The notes under the pieces were generated by a model. The model saw nothing but the letters and a program-made list of their open reading frames with translations. It made no database searches and was not told where the DNA came from. From the NCBI GenBank assembly GCA_963835935.1, contig CAWIHK010000001.1, forward strand, positions 930,001 through 994,000: a stretch of DNA of 64,000 nt, given 5' to 3'. Made by a program: the position numbers and the translations under genes. Below, one piece after another: positions 53,123 to 60,956 of this stretch (positions are counted from its first letter, which is position 1; every line of letters starts with the position of its first letter). The DNA is from CAWIHK01 sp963835935 (lineage in GTDB: Bacteria > Bacteroidota > Ignavibacteria > UBA10030 > CAVZMI01).

Positions 53123-54379
53123 TCAACTGCACTTTTCGATCCAAATCTGGAGTAAGTTCAACGTTGTTTCGACCGATTTCATCATTCCTTCCACCGAAAG
53201 CCATTCGGTTGTACTATGATAATTTTTTCCTCCGGTGAAAATGTTCGGTGTAGGCAACCCGTTTTCTGTCAAACGCGAACCATCCGTGCCGCCGCGAATG
53301 GGAACCCATTTTGGATCGAGTCCGGCTCGTTGTGTCGCTTCCCACAAGCATTCGGTGACGAGCGGGTGATTTTTTAAACCTTCATGCATATTGCGATATT
53401 GTTCGGTAATCTTCAATTCTATTTTTGCTTTAGGATGCAAGGGTTGTACTTCAGCGATAATTTTTTGAAGTATATCCTCCTGCTTTTTCAATCCTTCCGT
53501 TTTAAAATCGCGGAGGAGAAATTTAATGGTCGATTGCGCTTCTTCACCATGCGCGAAGTGTGGATGGATGTAAGGCTCATAACCTTCAGTAGTTTCTGGC
53601 GCCATGTCTTTTGGCGTTCTTATGATAATATCTGCAAGCGCGCGCAGGGAATTCACCATGATATTTTTTGCCGAGCCGGGATGAATATTTCTTCCACTGA
53701 TCGTAATAGTCGCGCTGTTTGCGCTGAAGGTTTCTTTATTCAATTCACCGGGAGTATCACCGTCGATAGTGTAAGCGACATCGGCGCCGAACTCTTTAAT
53801 GTCGAAATATTTTGTGCCGCCGCCGACTTCTTCATCCGGTGTGAAGCCGATTTTAATTTCACCATGAATAATAGAAGGGTTGTTAATAAGGTTTTGAGCG
53901 ACTGTCATAATTATCGCAAGTCCGGCTTTATCATCTGCGCCGAGTAATGTTGTCCCGTCGGAAGTTATAATCATCTTGCCCAAATTATTTTTCAATTCAG
54001 GATTTTCAGATTCCTTGATGATGACCGAAGTGTCTCCGGGAAGAACAATATCGCCGCCAGAGTATTTTTCAATCACCTGCGGCTGTACATTCGCGCCGCT
54101 TGCCGAGGGTGAAGTATCTACATGTGCGATCAATCCGACCTTTGGTACTTTATTGTATGCCGGATGAGTTAGCGGGATGTTCGAAGCGATTGAAGCGGTG
54201 ACATATCCATGCTTATCGATCCGAGCACTTGTTATGCCGAGATCCTGAAGTTCTTTTAAAAGAAGGTTGAGGAGGTCGAATTGTTTGTGTGTACTGGGGT
54301 AAGTCGTCGAATCTTCATCCGATTGTGTATCAATTTTCACATACCGGAGGAAACGATCGAGTGCGCTTTCTGTTTTCAT
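53123..54379 (-). CDS. pepT: Peptidase T (tripeptide aminopeptidase)
   Basis: 418 residues from ATG 54377-54379 with GAGGG upstream (a TTG 15 nt earlier is inferior). M20B metallopeptidase: zinc ligands are seen in VGLIAHVDTSPS (His), LLGADDKAGLAI (bridging Asp), FTPDEEVGGGTKYFD (catalytic and metal Glu pair), YTIDGDTPGEL (Asp) and GGKNYHSTTEW (His); the dimerisation domain has NIHPGSAKN. The N-terminus ALDRFLRYVKIDTQSDEDS is the classical PepT start. It removes the N-terminal residue of tripeptides in the cytoplasm and lies directly upstream of an OPT transporter. Confidence 0.96.
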   Translation of the reverse strand: MKTESALDRFLRYVKIDTQSDEDSTTYPSTHKQFDLLNLLLKELQDLGITSARIDKHGYVTASIASNIPLTHPAYNKVPKVGLIAHVDTSPSASGANVQPQVIEKYSGGDIVLPGDTSVIIKESENPELKNNLGKMIITSDGTTLLGADDKAGLAIIMTVAQNLINNPSIIHGEIKIGFTPDEEVGGGTKYFDIKEFGADVAYTIDGDTPGELNKETFSANSATITISGRNIHPGSAKNIMVNSLRALADIIIRTPKDMAPETTEGYEPYIHPHFAHGEEAQSTIKFLLRDFKTEGLKKQEDILQKIIAEVQPLHPKAKIELKITEQYRNMHEGLKNHPLVTECLWEATQRAGLDPKWVPIRGGTDGSRLTENGLPTPNIFTGGKNYHSTTEWLSVEGMMKSVETTLNLLQIWIEKCS

Positions 54380-54548
54380 CAAGCCCTCTTGCAATAATGA
54401 TATTTAAGAAAATATTGTTTGGAAGATAGCAAGAATGGTTCACAAAAACATCATGAAAATGAAACATTATTGTTGGAGTTTGACATTGTCGTTCATTTTG
54501 ATTAATTAAAAGATTCTATTTAATCTTGTTGAACAGTGCGGGAACTTC

Positions 54549-56588
54549 ATGGAATCAGAATTACGAACGAATGATAAAAACTCAGATCTACTACACGAAC
54601 CTCCAAGTATAACAAAACGATTACGGCATATTTTTTTTGGCGCGCCACGAAACATTCATGATCCGCATGTTTTTCATAAAATTTCTCTTATAGCATTTCT
54701 TGCGTGGGTTGGCCTGGGGGCCGATGGGCTTTCATCATCATCGTATGGTCCCGATGAAGCATTCAGGGCTATTGTCGGTCATCCATATATTGCGATCGGA
54801 CTTGGACTGGCTACGTTATTTACAGTCTTTATTATTTCGTATGCTTATTCGCGCATCATCGAGCACTTTCCATTCGGCGGCGGCGGATATCTTGTCGCGA
54901 GCAAACTTTTAGGACCGAAGTATGGGGTTGTTTCCGGCTCTGCATTGCTGGTTGATTATGTGCTGACAATTTCGGTATCAGTGGCGTCGGGAATCGATCA
55001 GATTTTCAGTATCTTTCCGCCGTCATTTGTGCATTATAAACTTTTTGCTGTTTCGATTGTTATTCTTGGACTGATGGTTCTTAATCTGAGGGGAGTTAAG
55101 GAATCGGTTACTATTTTGATGCCTATCTTCATGTTGTTTTTGATTACGCATATTATTTTAATCTTTGGCGGAATCGGCGGTCATTTCTTCGAGATGGGAC
55201 AAGTTGTTCAAAATGTCCAACAAGGATATCGCACCGATATGCAAACCATCGGTCTCATGGGTATTTTTGCATTGTTCATCCGCGGATATTCGATGGGTGC
55301 AGGAACATACACAGGCATAGAGGCTGTGTCGAATGGTATCCAGGTTATGCGGGAACCAAAAGTTCATACTGCAAAACGCACCATGGTTTATCTGGCTTCT
55401 TCGCTGGCGATAACCGCATGTGGTATTTATTTCTGTTACTTACTTTTCAATGTGACTCCGGAAGAAGGTAAGACGATGAATGCGGTTCTCCTCAACCGTT
55501 TTGCCGGGAGCTGGAATCTCGGATCATTTCCGATAGGAAGTTTTTTTGTAGCGTTGACATTAGCTGGTGAAGCGCTGTTTTTATTCGTGGCTGCGCAAAC
55601 TGGATTTATCGATGGACCGCGTATTATGTCGAACATGTCGATCGATTCATGGCTTCCGCGCAGATTTGCGACACTGTCCGATCGGTTGTCGATGCAGAAC
55701 GGTGTGATCCTAATTTCTACCGCCGCGCTTGTAATTCTTTTTTGGACAGGCGGACAAACCTCGACTCTTATTCTGATGTATTCTATCAATGTGTTTCTGA
55801 CATTCTCGCTTTCCGAGATGGGGATGGTACGTTATTGGATTAAAAACCGGCTTAAATATCCCGATTGGTATAAGCATATTACAATCCATATTATTGGTCT
55901 TGTTCTATGTTTATCAATTCTTATGGTAAACCTTTTTGAAAAGTTTGGCGAAGGAGGATGGGTAACTCTGGTTCTCACATCGATCCTCATCGGTCTCTGT
56001 TTCATCATCCGACGTCACTATGATAAGGTGATGATTCACTTACAGCGTCTTGATGAAGTGTTGAAAGATCTTCCATTGGGTGAAGATGTAAATCCAAAAC
56101 CTCTTGATCAGAAACAACCGACGGCAGTTTTGCTGGTGGGAGGTTACGGCGGCTTGGGAATACATTCGTTTCTCTCGATCCATCGATTATTCCCAAATCA
56201 TTTTAAGAATGTCATCTTCGTTTCAGTAAGTGTTGTCGATGCGGGAACGCTGAAGGGTATTGATGAATTGGAAAAGGGGCAGGAGAATACCGAACACGCA
56301 CTCAAACAGTATGTGAAGCTTGCCACTCAATTCGGCTATGCCGCATCGTACAGGATGAATGTTGGAACTGAAGTTCTGGAAGAGGCGGAAGCGTTGAGTG
56401 TCTCTATAGAAAAGGAATTTCCCCGCTCGGTGTTTTTCACCGGGAAATTGATTTTTGAAAAAGAACACTGGTATCAGCGCATTTTACACAACGAGACAGC
56501 CAATCAGTTCCAGCGCCGACTACAATTTGCCGGACTTAATACGATGGTATTGCCAGTGAGAGTATTTGATGTGACTGCTGCAACCTGA
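54549..56588 (+). CDS. APC superfamily permease (KimA/YdaO-like)
   Basis: 679 residues with about 12 membrane helices in residues 35-500 and a cytoplasmic C-terminal domain of about 170 residues (PTAVLLVGGYGGLGIHSFLSIHRLFPNHF..., alpha/beta, UspA-like). APC features include WVGLGADGLSSSSYGPDEAFRAI, HFPFGGGGYLVASKLLGPKYGVVSGSALLVDYVLTISVSVASGIDQIF and the GTYTGIEAVSNGIQVM region on helix 6. The architecture (SS.YG start, large C-terminal domain) is closer to the KimA potassium importers and related amino acid permeases than to plain amino acid exchangers. Substrate undetermined. Confidence 0.85.
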   Translation: MESELRTNDKNSDLLHEPPSITKRLRHIFFGAPRNIHDPHVFHKISLIAFLAWVGLGADGLSSSSYGPDEAFRAIVGHPYIAIGLGLATLFTVFIISYAYSRIIEHFPFGGGGYLVASKLLGPKYGVVSGSALLVDYVLTISVSVASGIDQIFSIFPPSFVHYKLFAVSIVILGLMVLNLRGVKESVTILMPIFMLFLITHIILIFGGIGGHFFEMGQVVQNVQQGYRTDMQTIGLMGIFALFIRGYSMGAGTYTGIEAVSNGIQVMREPKVHTAKRTMVYLASSLAITACGIYFCYLLFNVTPEEGKTMNAVLLNRFAGSWNLGSFPIGSFFVALTLAGEALFLFVAAQTGFIDGPRIMSNMSIDSWLPRRFATLSDRLSMQNGVILISTAALVILFWTGGQTSTLILMYSINVFLTFSLSEMGMVRYWIKNRLKYPDWYKHITIHIIGLVLCLSILMVNLFEKFGEGGWVTLVLTSILIGLCFIIRRHYDKVMIHLQRLDEVLKDLPLGEDVNPKPLDQKQPTAVLLVGGYGGLGIHSFLSIHRLFPNHFKNVIFVSVSVVDAGTLKGIDELEKGQENTEHALKQYVKLATQFGYAASYRMNVGTEVLEEAEALSVSIEKEFPRSVFFTGKLIFEKEHWYQRILHNETANQFQRRLQFAGLNTMVLPVRVFDVTAAT

Positions 56589-56680
56589 TTTGCTGCAGGT
56601 CGGATTGACAATCCGACCTACAATAACTATATTTGAAATGGAAATTTGGGACTCAGCCCAAGGCAAAAAAGAATGTTTTT

Positions 56681-56755
56681 GGGCGATTAGCTCAGTTGGT
56701 CTAGAGCGTACGCCTCACACGCGTAAGGTCGTAGGTTCGAGCCCTACATCGCCCA
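56681..56755 (+). tRNA. tRNA-Val(CAC)
   Basis: 75 nt. Acceptor arms GGGCGAT (56681-56687) and ATCGCCC (56748-56754) with discriminator A; D arm AGCTCAGTTGGTCTAGAGC; anticodon arm TACGC-CTCACAC-GCGTA with anticodon CAC (valine, codon GUG); T arm GTAGG-TTCGAGC-CCTAC. The 3' CCA is not encoded. Confidence 0.95.
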
Positions 56756-56769
56756 CAAAGGCGGGCAGG

Positions 56770-56809
56770 CGCGTAAGGTCGCAGGCCTGAGTCCCGACTT
56801 TGTCGGGAC
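56770..56809 (+). repeat. Partial tRNA-Val duplication plus hairpin
   Basis: GCGCGTAAGGTCGCAGG, starting at 56770, copies the anticodon-stem/variable-loop part of the tRNA (GCGTAAGGTCGTAGG at 56721-56735). It then diverges into GAGTCCC and a hairpin GTCCCGAC-TTT-GTCGGGAC (56791-56809). It could be a relic of site-specific integration at the tRNA 3' end or a transcription terminator. Confidence 0.5.
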
Positions 56810-57277
56810 GATGGTACTTTTGGACTGCGAAGCAGAACAAAAGTATTCGATCACCACTTTGTCTGCCGATCTGTTCACCGAAGCGGAGCGTAGGCGGAAT
56901 GTTGGATGGCGAAGATTTTGTGCCACACATTTTTTTGTTATTCGACACAGGTCTGAAGAGGCTTTAATGCCACATGCGTTTGGAGCAGGCCGATTCCAAA
57001 TGTTGAACTAAAATCTCTTTTTTCTTGCTCTAAATTGTCACCCCTACAAATTTTGTTTATTCCTTAATTCGTTGTATAATAACATATTATGTGCTTATTT
57101 TCTAAGCAGTCCATGAATTGATACTGTAATATCAAGATTTTGATAATGATAAGCAGAAACTTTTTATGGCATTTCGTGTCTAATATATGAAGAAGAGCCT
57201 GCTTTGCCGAGCGAGCGCAGAAAGCAAATGAAAGAAGCGAGGCGAGCGCAATAAATCATAAATCTTGAAGAGGTACG
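56810..57277. other. Gene-free spacer with IS-like AT stretch
   Basis: No gene supported; the open frames crossing the tRNA are shadows. 57050-57105 resembles, over about 45 bp, the DNA just upstream of the IS1380 transposase start (38655-38705; shared TTAATnCGTTGTATnATAA and TTATTTTCTAA). GAAGAGG precedes the sigma factor ATG. Confidence 0.35.
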
Positions 57278-57838
57278 ATGCGTACATCGGAAGAAGATTT
57301 GGTTCGAGATTTTCAAAAAGGCGACGATCTGGCTTATGCAGCGCTCTATAACAGATATAAAAAGCAAGTATACGCTTTTTGCTTCAAGATGGTGGGAGAC
57401 GAAGATAATGTTAAGGATATCATACAAGAGGTGTTTCTTAGAATGTATGAACATCGTCTTCAACTAGCCCAGCCTGCGAATTTTCGAGCATGGTTATTTA
57501 TGATTGCACGGAACCAATGCATGACGTTTTATCGCGATCGGAAGAAAACGACTGTGATCGATGATGACCACTTTGAAGAAGCTATGCAGGCTGATTCACT
57601 CATGCAATCTATTGAACGAAACGATGATCTCGCGATCGTTCGCGCATTTATCGATGCTTTGAAATCCGATTACAGGGAAGTTGTTGTGCTCCGTGATTAT
57701 CAGGGACTTTCATACCAGGAAATATCGGAAGTGATTGGGACGACAGTCTCGGCCGTGAAAGCAAAATTATTCAAAGCGCGGAAAGAATTAGTGGAAAAAT
57801 TGAAACCAGTATTTATAGAGAGGAGCGATCTGAAATGA
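57278..57838 (+). CDS. ECF RNA polymerase sigma factor
   Basis: 186 residues. Region 2 (about 10-90): DLVRDFQKGDDLAYAALYNRYKKQVYAFCFKMVGDEDNVKDIIQEVFLRMYEHRLQL...FRAWLFMIARNQCMTFYR. Region 4 (about 125-180): AFIDALKSDYREVVVLRDYQGLSYQEISEVIGTTVSAVKAKLFKARKEL. Standard ECF size. The stop overlaps the anti-sigma gene start (ATGA), forming a typical sigma/anti-sigma pair with a DUF4097 protein as third gene. Confidence 0.95.
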   Translation: MRTSEEDLVRDFQKGDDLAYAALYNRYKKQVYAFCFKMVGDEDNVKDIIQEVFLRMYEHRLQLAQPANFRAWLFMIARNQCMTFYRDRKKTTVIDDDHFEEAMQADSLMQSIERNDDLAIVRAFIDALKSDYREVVVLRDYQGLSYQEISEVIGTTVSAVKAKLFKARKELVEKLKPVFIERSDLK

Positions 57839-58380
57839 ACAGCAAGCGTTCACATCGGAATTGCAAACAATATCATGAAATGATCAACATGTTTGTCGAT
57901 ACAGAATTGGATCAGGACTCGCAGCATCAATTATTTAAACATCTCGCACTGTGCGATGAATGTGAGGAGTTTCTTGATGTCATTATGAAATTTAAAGTCG
58001 CGAAACAACAGGATCAAATTGAATACCCTCCGGAACTTGACAGCATGGTCTTCGAGGAACTGAAGGTTCGGAAGAATGTCTATACAATTGGTAAAATTGA
58101 TCCTCCAGCCGTGAAGATACCTTTCTGGCGCCGGCAAATAGCACTTTCATTTCCGATCGCGGCTGTCCTTGTATTATCATTTTTGATTGGTGTAGGTTCC
58201 CTTGTGTTTACTGCTGAAGGAAAACGATTGCCAATTCGAGAAGGACTCGTTTCTTTGATGCAACAAGGACGTCAATATGAAAAAGTGTTTGTTGTTCAGG
58301 ATGCGTATATCTATGCGCAACCGGAATGTGATGTGATTGGTGTGAAGTCCGAAAACAAGGATCAACGCCCGCAATTGTGA
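57835..58380 (+). CDS. Zinc-finger anti-sigma factor (zf-HC2 type), membrane-bound
   Basis: 181 residues. The N-terminal anti-sigma zinc finger has the pattern CKQYHEMINMFVDTELD...FKHLALCDECEEFLDVI (H-x3-C-x2-C). A single membrane helix is at about 103-123 (IALSFPIAAVLVLSFLIGVGSLVF), leaving a periplasmic tail of about 55 residues. It overlaps the sigma gene by 4 nt and the next frame begins 4 nt before its end. It should hold the sigma factor at the membrane until released by signal-induced proteolysis. Confidence 0.9.
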   Translation: MNSKRSHRNCKQYHEMINMFVDTELDQDSQHQLFKHLALCDECEEFLDVIMKFKVAKQQDQIEYPPELDSMVFEELKVRKNVYTIGKIDPPAVKIPFWRRQIALSFPIAAVLVLSFLIGVGSLVFTAEGKRLPIREGLVSLMQQGRQYEKVFVVQDAYIYAQPECDVIGVKSENKDQRPQL

Positions 58381-58436
58381 AACTTTTTGCCTCGATTTCC
58401 GTTAGTGAAGAGAGAACATTGCCAGGAGGTCGAAGT

Positions 58437-59417
58437 ATGAAACCATTATCCATTATAATTCGTCTTGTCTTTTTTTTTGGTATAACAGCTCTCTTCATCT
58501 GGGGAGTAATAGCGTACGCAAGTTCACACCGGTCGTCAAAATGGGAGGAGAGCAATAATTGGACGGAGAGCAGCGACAGTAAAAAATGGGAGAGAAGTTT
58601 CTCATTTAAATCCGGCGGGACGTTTGATTTAAAAACAGATGTCGGCACTATTTCTGTAGAAGGATGGGATAAAGAAGAAGTGAACGCTGATGTGCATCTC
58701 AAGGGAAATGCACGAGAACTTGAAAACTTTACTATTTCATTCGATACATCCGCATCTCGAATATCAATCCGGGGAGAATCTAAACATAACGGCAAGTGGT
58801 TTTTCGGGGATTGGAATCTTGATGCCGAATTTATCGTCAAAGTTCCAAGACGCACTTTGGTTAAACTCGAGACATCCGGCGGCGATGTGAGAGTTCATAC
58901 CATCGATTCATCTCTCAACGCATCCACTTCGGGTGGGAATGTGACGATCGAAGACATCGGGGGAAAATCACACATTCAAACATCCGGCGGAACAATAAGC
59001 GCAAAACGTATCAGTAGCTCTCTTGACGGACATACATCGGGAGGAGACGTTTGGATAGAAAAGGCCATTTGTGGTGTGACGGTTTCAACATCAGGCGGCA
59101 ACCTGCATATCGCGGATGTGAGCGGGTATATCGACGGTGAAACATCCGGAGGAAATGTATTTACGCGGATAATCGGGAAAAATGAAGGAGCAAAACTACG
59201 GACTTCGGGGGGAAATGTCACGCTAGAAATTGAAAAATCCGTTACTGCAGAAGTCGACGCCGAAACATCCGGCGGTGTAGTGACGTGCGATTTACCAATC
59301 ACAATTCAGGGGAAGACGGAAGAGTCCGAGTTGCGCGGATCAATCAATGGCGGTGGAAAATTAATAACACTTCGGTCTTCGGGAGGGAACATAAGGATCA
59401 AGAGCTTGGAGAAGTAA
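58437..59417 (+). CDS. DUF4097-like beta-helical exported protein (TSGG repeats)
   Basis: 326 residues from ATG 58437 with AGGAGG 8 nt upstream; the longer frame from 58377 lacks a site. Signal anchor at about 6-28. The rest is a repetitive beta-solenoid of the DUF4097 kind, with the unit TSGGxV/L at about 20-residue spacing: LETSGGDVRVHT, ASTSGGNVTIED, IQTSGGTISAKR, GHTSGGDVWIEK, VSTSGGNLHIAD, GETSGGNVFTRI, LRTSGGNVTLEI, AETSGGVVTCD, LRSSGGNIRIKS. Such proteins commonly follow sigma/anti-sigma pairs in Bacteroidota, which suggests that they belong to the envelope-stress output or sensing. Molecular function unknown. Confidence 0.88.
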   Translation: MKPLSIIIRLVFFFGITALFIWGVIAYASSHRSSKWEESNNWTESSDSKKWERSFSFKSGGTFDLKTDVGTISVEGWDKEEVNADVHLKGNARELENFTISFDTSASRISIRGESKHNGKWFFGDWNLDAEFIVKVPRRTLVKLETSGGDVRVHTIDSSLNASTSGGNVTIEDIGGKSHIQTSGGTISAKRISSSLDGHTSGGDVWIEKAICGVTVSTSGGNLHIADVSGYIDGETSGGNVFTRIIGKNEGAKLRTSGGNVTLEIEKSVTAEVDAETSGGVVTCDLPITIQGKTEESELRGSINGGGKLITLRSSGGNIRIKSLEK

Positions 59418-59450
59418 CAAAAGGTTTAGGTTAAGGATTAGATTGAGATT

Positions 59451-59489
59451 AATACCTTCTGTGTCTGTTTGAGCAGGAGGTATTTTTTT
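59451..59489 (+). terminator. Rho-independent terminator of the sigma operon
   Basis: AATACCTTCTG (59451-59461) pairs with CAGGAGGTATT (59474-59484) with one T-G pair, followed by TTTTT. Confidence 0.85.
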
Positions 59490-59628
59490 ATAAATGAACT
59501 TTACAAACGGGAAGTATGATTATATTCATGTCAATTCTTTAAAAATGTCGGAAAGAATTTTTTAATTCGATCGAATTTAATCCCATCTTTTTCGCAAGGC
59601 ATACCATCTAACAACAAAGTAGGTTAAA

Positions 59629-59882
59629 CCCAGATTTGTCATTAGAGAATTTTCTAATGGCCGTCATTAGAATAACTCATTAATTCATAAAGCATTAACC
59701 ATCACCATAGTGGTTTCGATACATCCAAATCTGATTTTCAGATTTGGATTACTCAACCACCGGCTTATCAGCATGGTCGGTGAGTAGTCCTTCAAATCGC
59801 CATAAAAAAGGGACGTATCGAACCGACCATATGAGAAAGCTTCAGAATCTTAAAATATTTTTTTCCTAATGACAAATTTGGG
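59629..59882. mobile_element. 254-bp MITE related to the IS1380-type element
   Basis: Ends are CCCAGATTTGTCA (59629-59641) and TGACAAATTTGGG (59870-59882), identical to the IS at 37265-38744 except for one base. A perfect 5-bp duplication TTAAA flanks it (59624-59628 and 59883-59887). The left 48 bp (with TCTAATGGCCGTCATTAGA) matches the right subterminal region of the IS. The interior has no gene but holds hairpins, among them CCAAATCTG-ATTT-CAGATTTGG (about 59735) and long GGTTTCGATACATCC / GGACGTATCGAACC arms. It can move only with the IS transposase. Confidence 0.85.
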
Positions 59883-59904
59883 TTAAATATTTTTTTGAAA
59901 GCAC

Positions 59905-59933
59905 TTGACAAAGCGATAATGAAACATTATATT
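59905..59933 (+). promoter_or_regulatory. Sigma-70 promoter of the regulator operon
   Basis: TTGACA (59905-59910) and TATATT (59928-59933) with a 17-bp spacer, 64 bp before the first ATG. Consensus -35. It begins 23 bp behind the MITE and its -10 directly abuts the palindromic operator. Confidence 0.8.
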
Positions 59934-59961
59934 ACTTTATAACATAAAGTACTTTATAATA
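59934..59961. promoter_or_regulatory. Palindromic operator 1
   Basis: ACTTTAT-AAC-ATAAAGT (59934-59950), followed at once by a further half-site ACTTTATAATA. It overlaps the transcription start region. A matching site precedes the TPR/TonB genes at 60914-60936. Likely bound by the winged-helix regulator encoded at 60599-60892. Confidence 0.6.
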
Positions 59962-59996
59962 ATATTATTGTTGGATGTTAAAAAAAAGGATATACC

Positions 59997-60599
59997 ATGG
60001 TATCGAACGAAGCTCAGGAGCAACTGGACTACATTAAAAATGTAATTCAGGAATCGCGAAAGACAATTCAGAATGATGGATTAAATTTTCTCTTATGGGG
60101 AATCATAGTATCCGCCGGACTTTTGTTAACATACTTTTTAGAATTGTTTCGGTGGCGGACAGAATGGACGATATTCGTCTGGTTGATTCTTATTAGCTTA
60201 GGTTGGATGCTGACATGGTATGAATACCGGAAAATGCGAGAAGCACGGGTCAGTTTTTTTGCCGATCGGGTTATTGGTGGTATATGGCTTGGGTGTGGAG
60301 TGGCATTGTCAATTTTAGGATTTATCGGACCGTGGAGCTGTGCTTATTCTTCGCTATACATCACTGCCGTATTGGCTTGTGTAATGGGAATTGGATATTT
60401 CGTAACAGGATTTGTTACCGGATATCGCTGGTTTAAAATAGCCGGATATGTCTGGTGGATAATATCAATTTATATGTTTTATTTTCCCGGTCTTTACACA
60501 TTGCTCATTTTTGCCGTAATGATGATATGCGTCCAGGTGATCCCCGGAGCAATTCTAAATCGTCAATATCGACGTCAACATGCTGTGAAAGAATTATAA
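59997..60599 (+). CDS. Multi-pass membrane protein of unknown function
   Basis: 200 residues, AAAGGA upstream. A short cytoplasmic helix (EAQEQLDYIKNVIQESRKTI) is followed by six hydrophobic segments with many Trp and Tyr (FLLWGIIVSAGLLLTYFLELF; WTIFVWLILISLGWMLTWYEY; IWLGCGVALSILGFIG; LYITAVLACVMGIGYFVTGF; YVWWIISIYMFYFPGLYTLL; IFAVMMICVQVIPGAIL). No motif of an enzyme or transporter is recognised. It is translationally coupled (TAATG) to a small winged-helix regulator, a pairing that I recall as recurrent in FCB genomes, and is controlled by the palindrome at its promoter. Confidence 0.75.
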   Translation: MVSNEAQEQLDYIKNVIQESRKTIQNDGLNFLLWGIIVSAGLLLTYFLELFRWRTEWTIFVWLILISLGWMLTWYEYRKMREARVSFFADRVIGGIWLGCGVALSILGFIGPWSCAYSSLYITAVLACVMGIGYFVTGFVTGYRWFKIAGYVWWIISIYMFYFPGLYTLLIFAVMMICVQVIPGAILNRQYRRQHAVKEL

Positions 60600-60892
60600 T
60601 GGACTTTGATTATCAGCAACTCGATGAAATAATTCACTCGAGAATCCGGCTTGCGATTATGGCACTATTGATATCAGTCGAACATGCCGAATTCACTTAT
60701 ATCCGCGATAAAGTGAATACCACTGACGGGAATCTCAGTGTCCACCTACGGAAGCTCGAAGAATGCGGTTATGTCAAGATGGAAAAACATTTTGTCGACA
60801 GAAAACCTGCGACGTCGTATTCAATCACCAAGAAAGGACAACAGGCCTTTGGAAAATATATCGAACAACTTGAAAAAATGATTAAAAAATAA
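60599..60892 (+). CDS. Winged-helix transcriptional regulator (MarR/ArsR-like, PF13601 type)
   Basis: 97 residues; ATG 60599 overlaps the preceding stop (TAATG). A longer open frame upstream has no start support. The wHTH is LDEIIHSRIRLAIMALLISVEHAEFTYIRDKVNTTDGNLSVHLRKLEECGYVKMEKHFVDRKPATSYSITKKGQQAF, with recognition helix GNLSVHLRKLEE and wing DRKPATSYSIT. This is the one-domain winged-helix group (HTH_27). It lacks Cys-rich metal sites. Two near-identical palindromes, before this operon and before the next gene, are the expected operators, so it probably represses both transcripts. Confidence 0.88.
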   Translation: MDFDYQQLDEIIHSRIRLAIMALLISVEHAEFTYIRDKVNTTDGNLSVHLRKLEECGYVKMEKHFVDRKPATSYSITKKGQQAFGKYIEQLEKMIKK

Positions 60893-60913
60893 GTGCATTT
60901 TTTTTATAACTAT

Positions 60914-60936
60914 ACTTTATATAACAAAGTACTTTA
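60914..60936. promoter_or_regulatory. Palindromic operator 2
   Basis: ACTTT-ATATAAC-AAAGT-ACTTTA. It shares the order ACTTTATA..A.AAAGTACTTTA with operator 1 and lies between the regulator gene and the TPR-like gene. It should subject the TPR/TonB-receptor transcript to the same control. Confidence 0.55.
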
Positions 60937-60956
60937 ATATGAAAGGAAAAAGAACT

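Noticed and set aside
56715..56948. Minus-strand frames across the tRNA region (VGLEPTTLRV-type peptide)
   Set aside because: These are the well-known artefact of translating tRNA sequence and its flank; no start site or family.
58976..59302. 108-codon minus-strand frame with PPDV repeats
   Set aside because: Exact antisense of the TSGG repeats of the DUF4097 protein.
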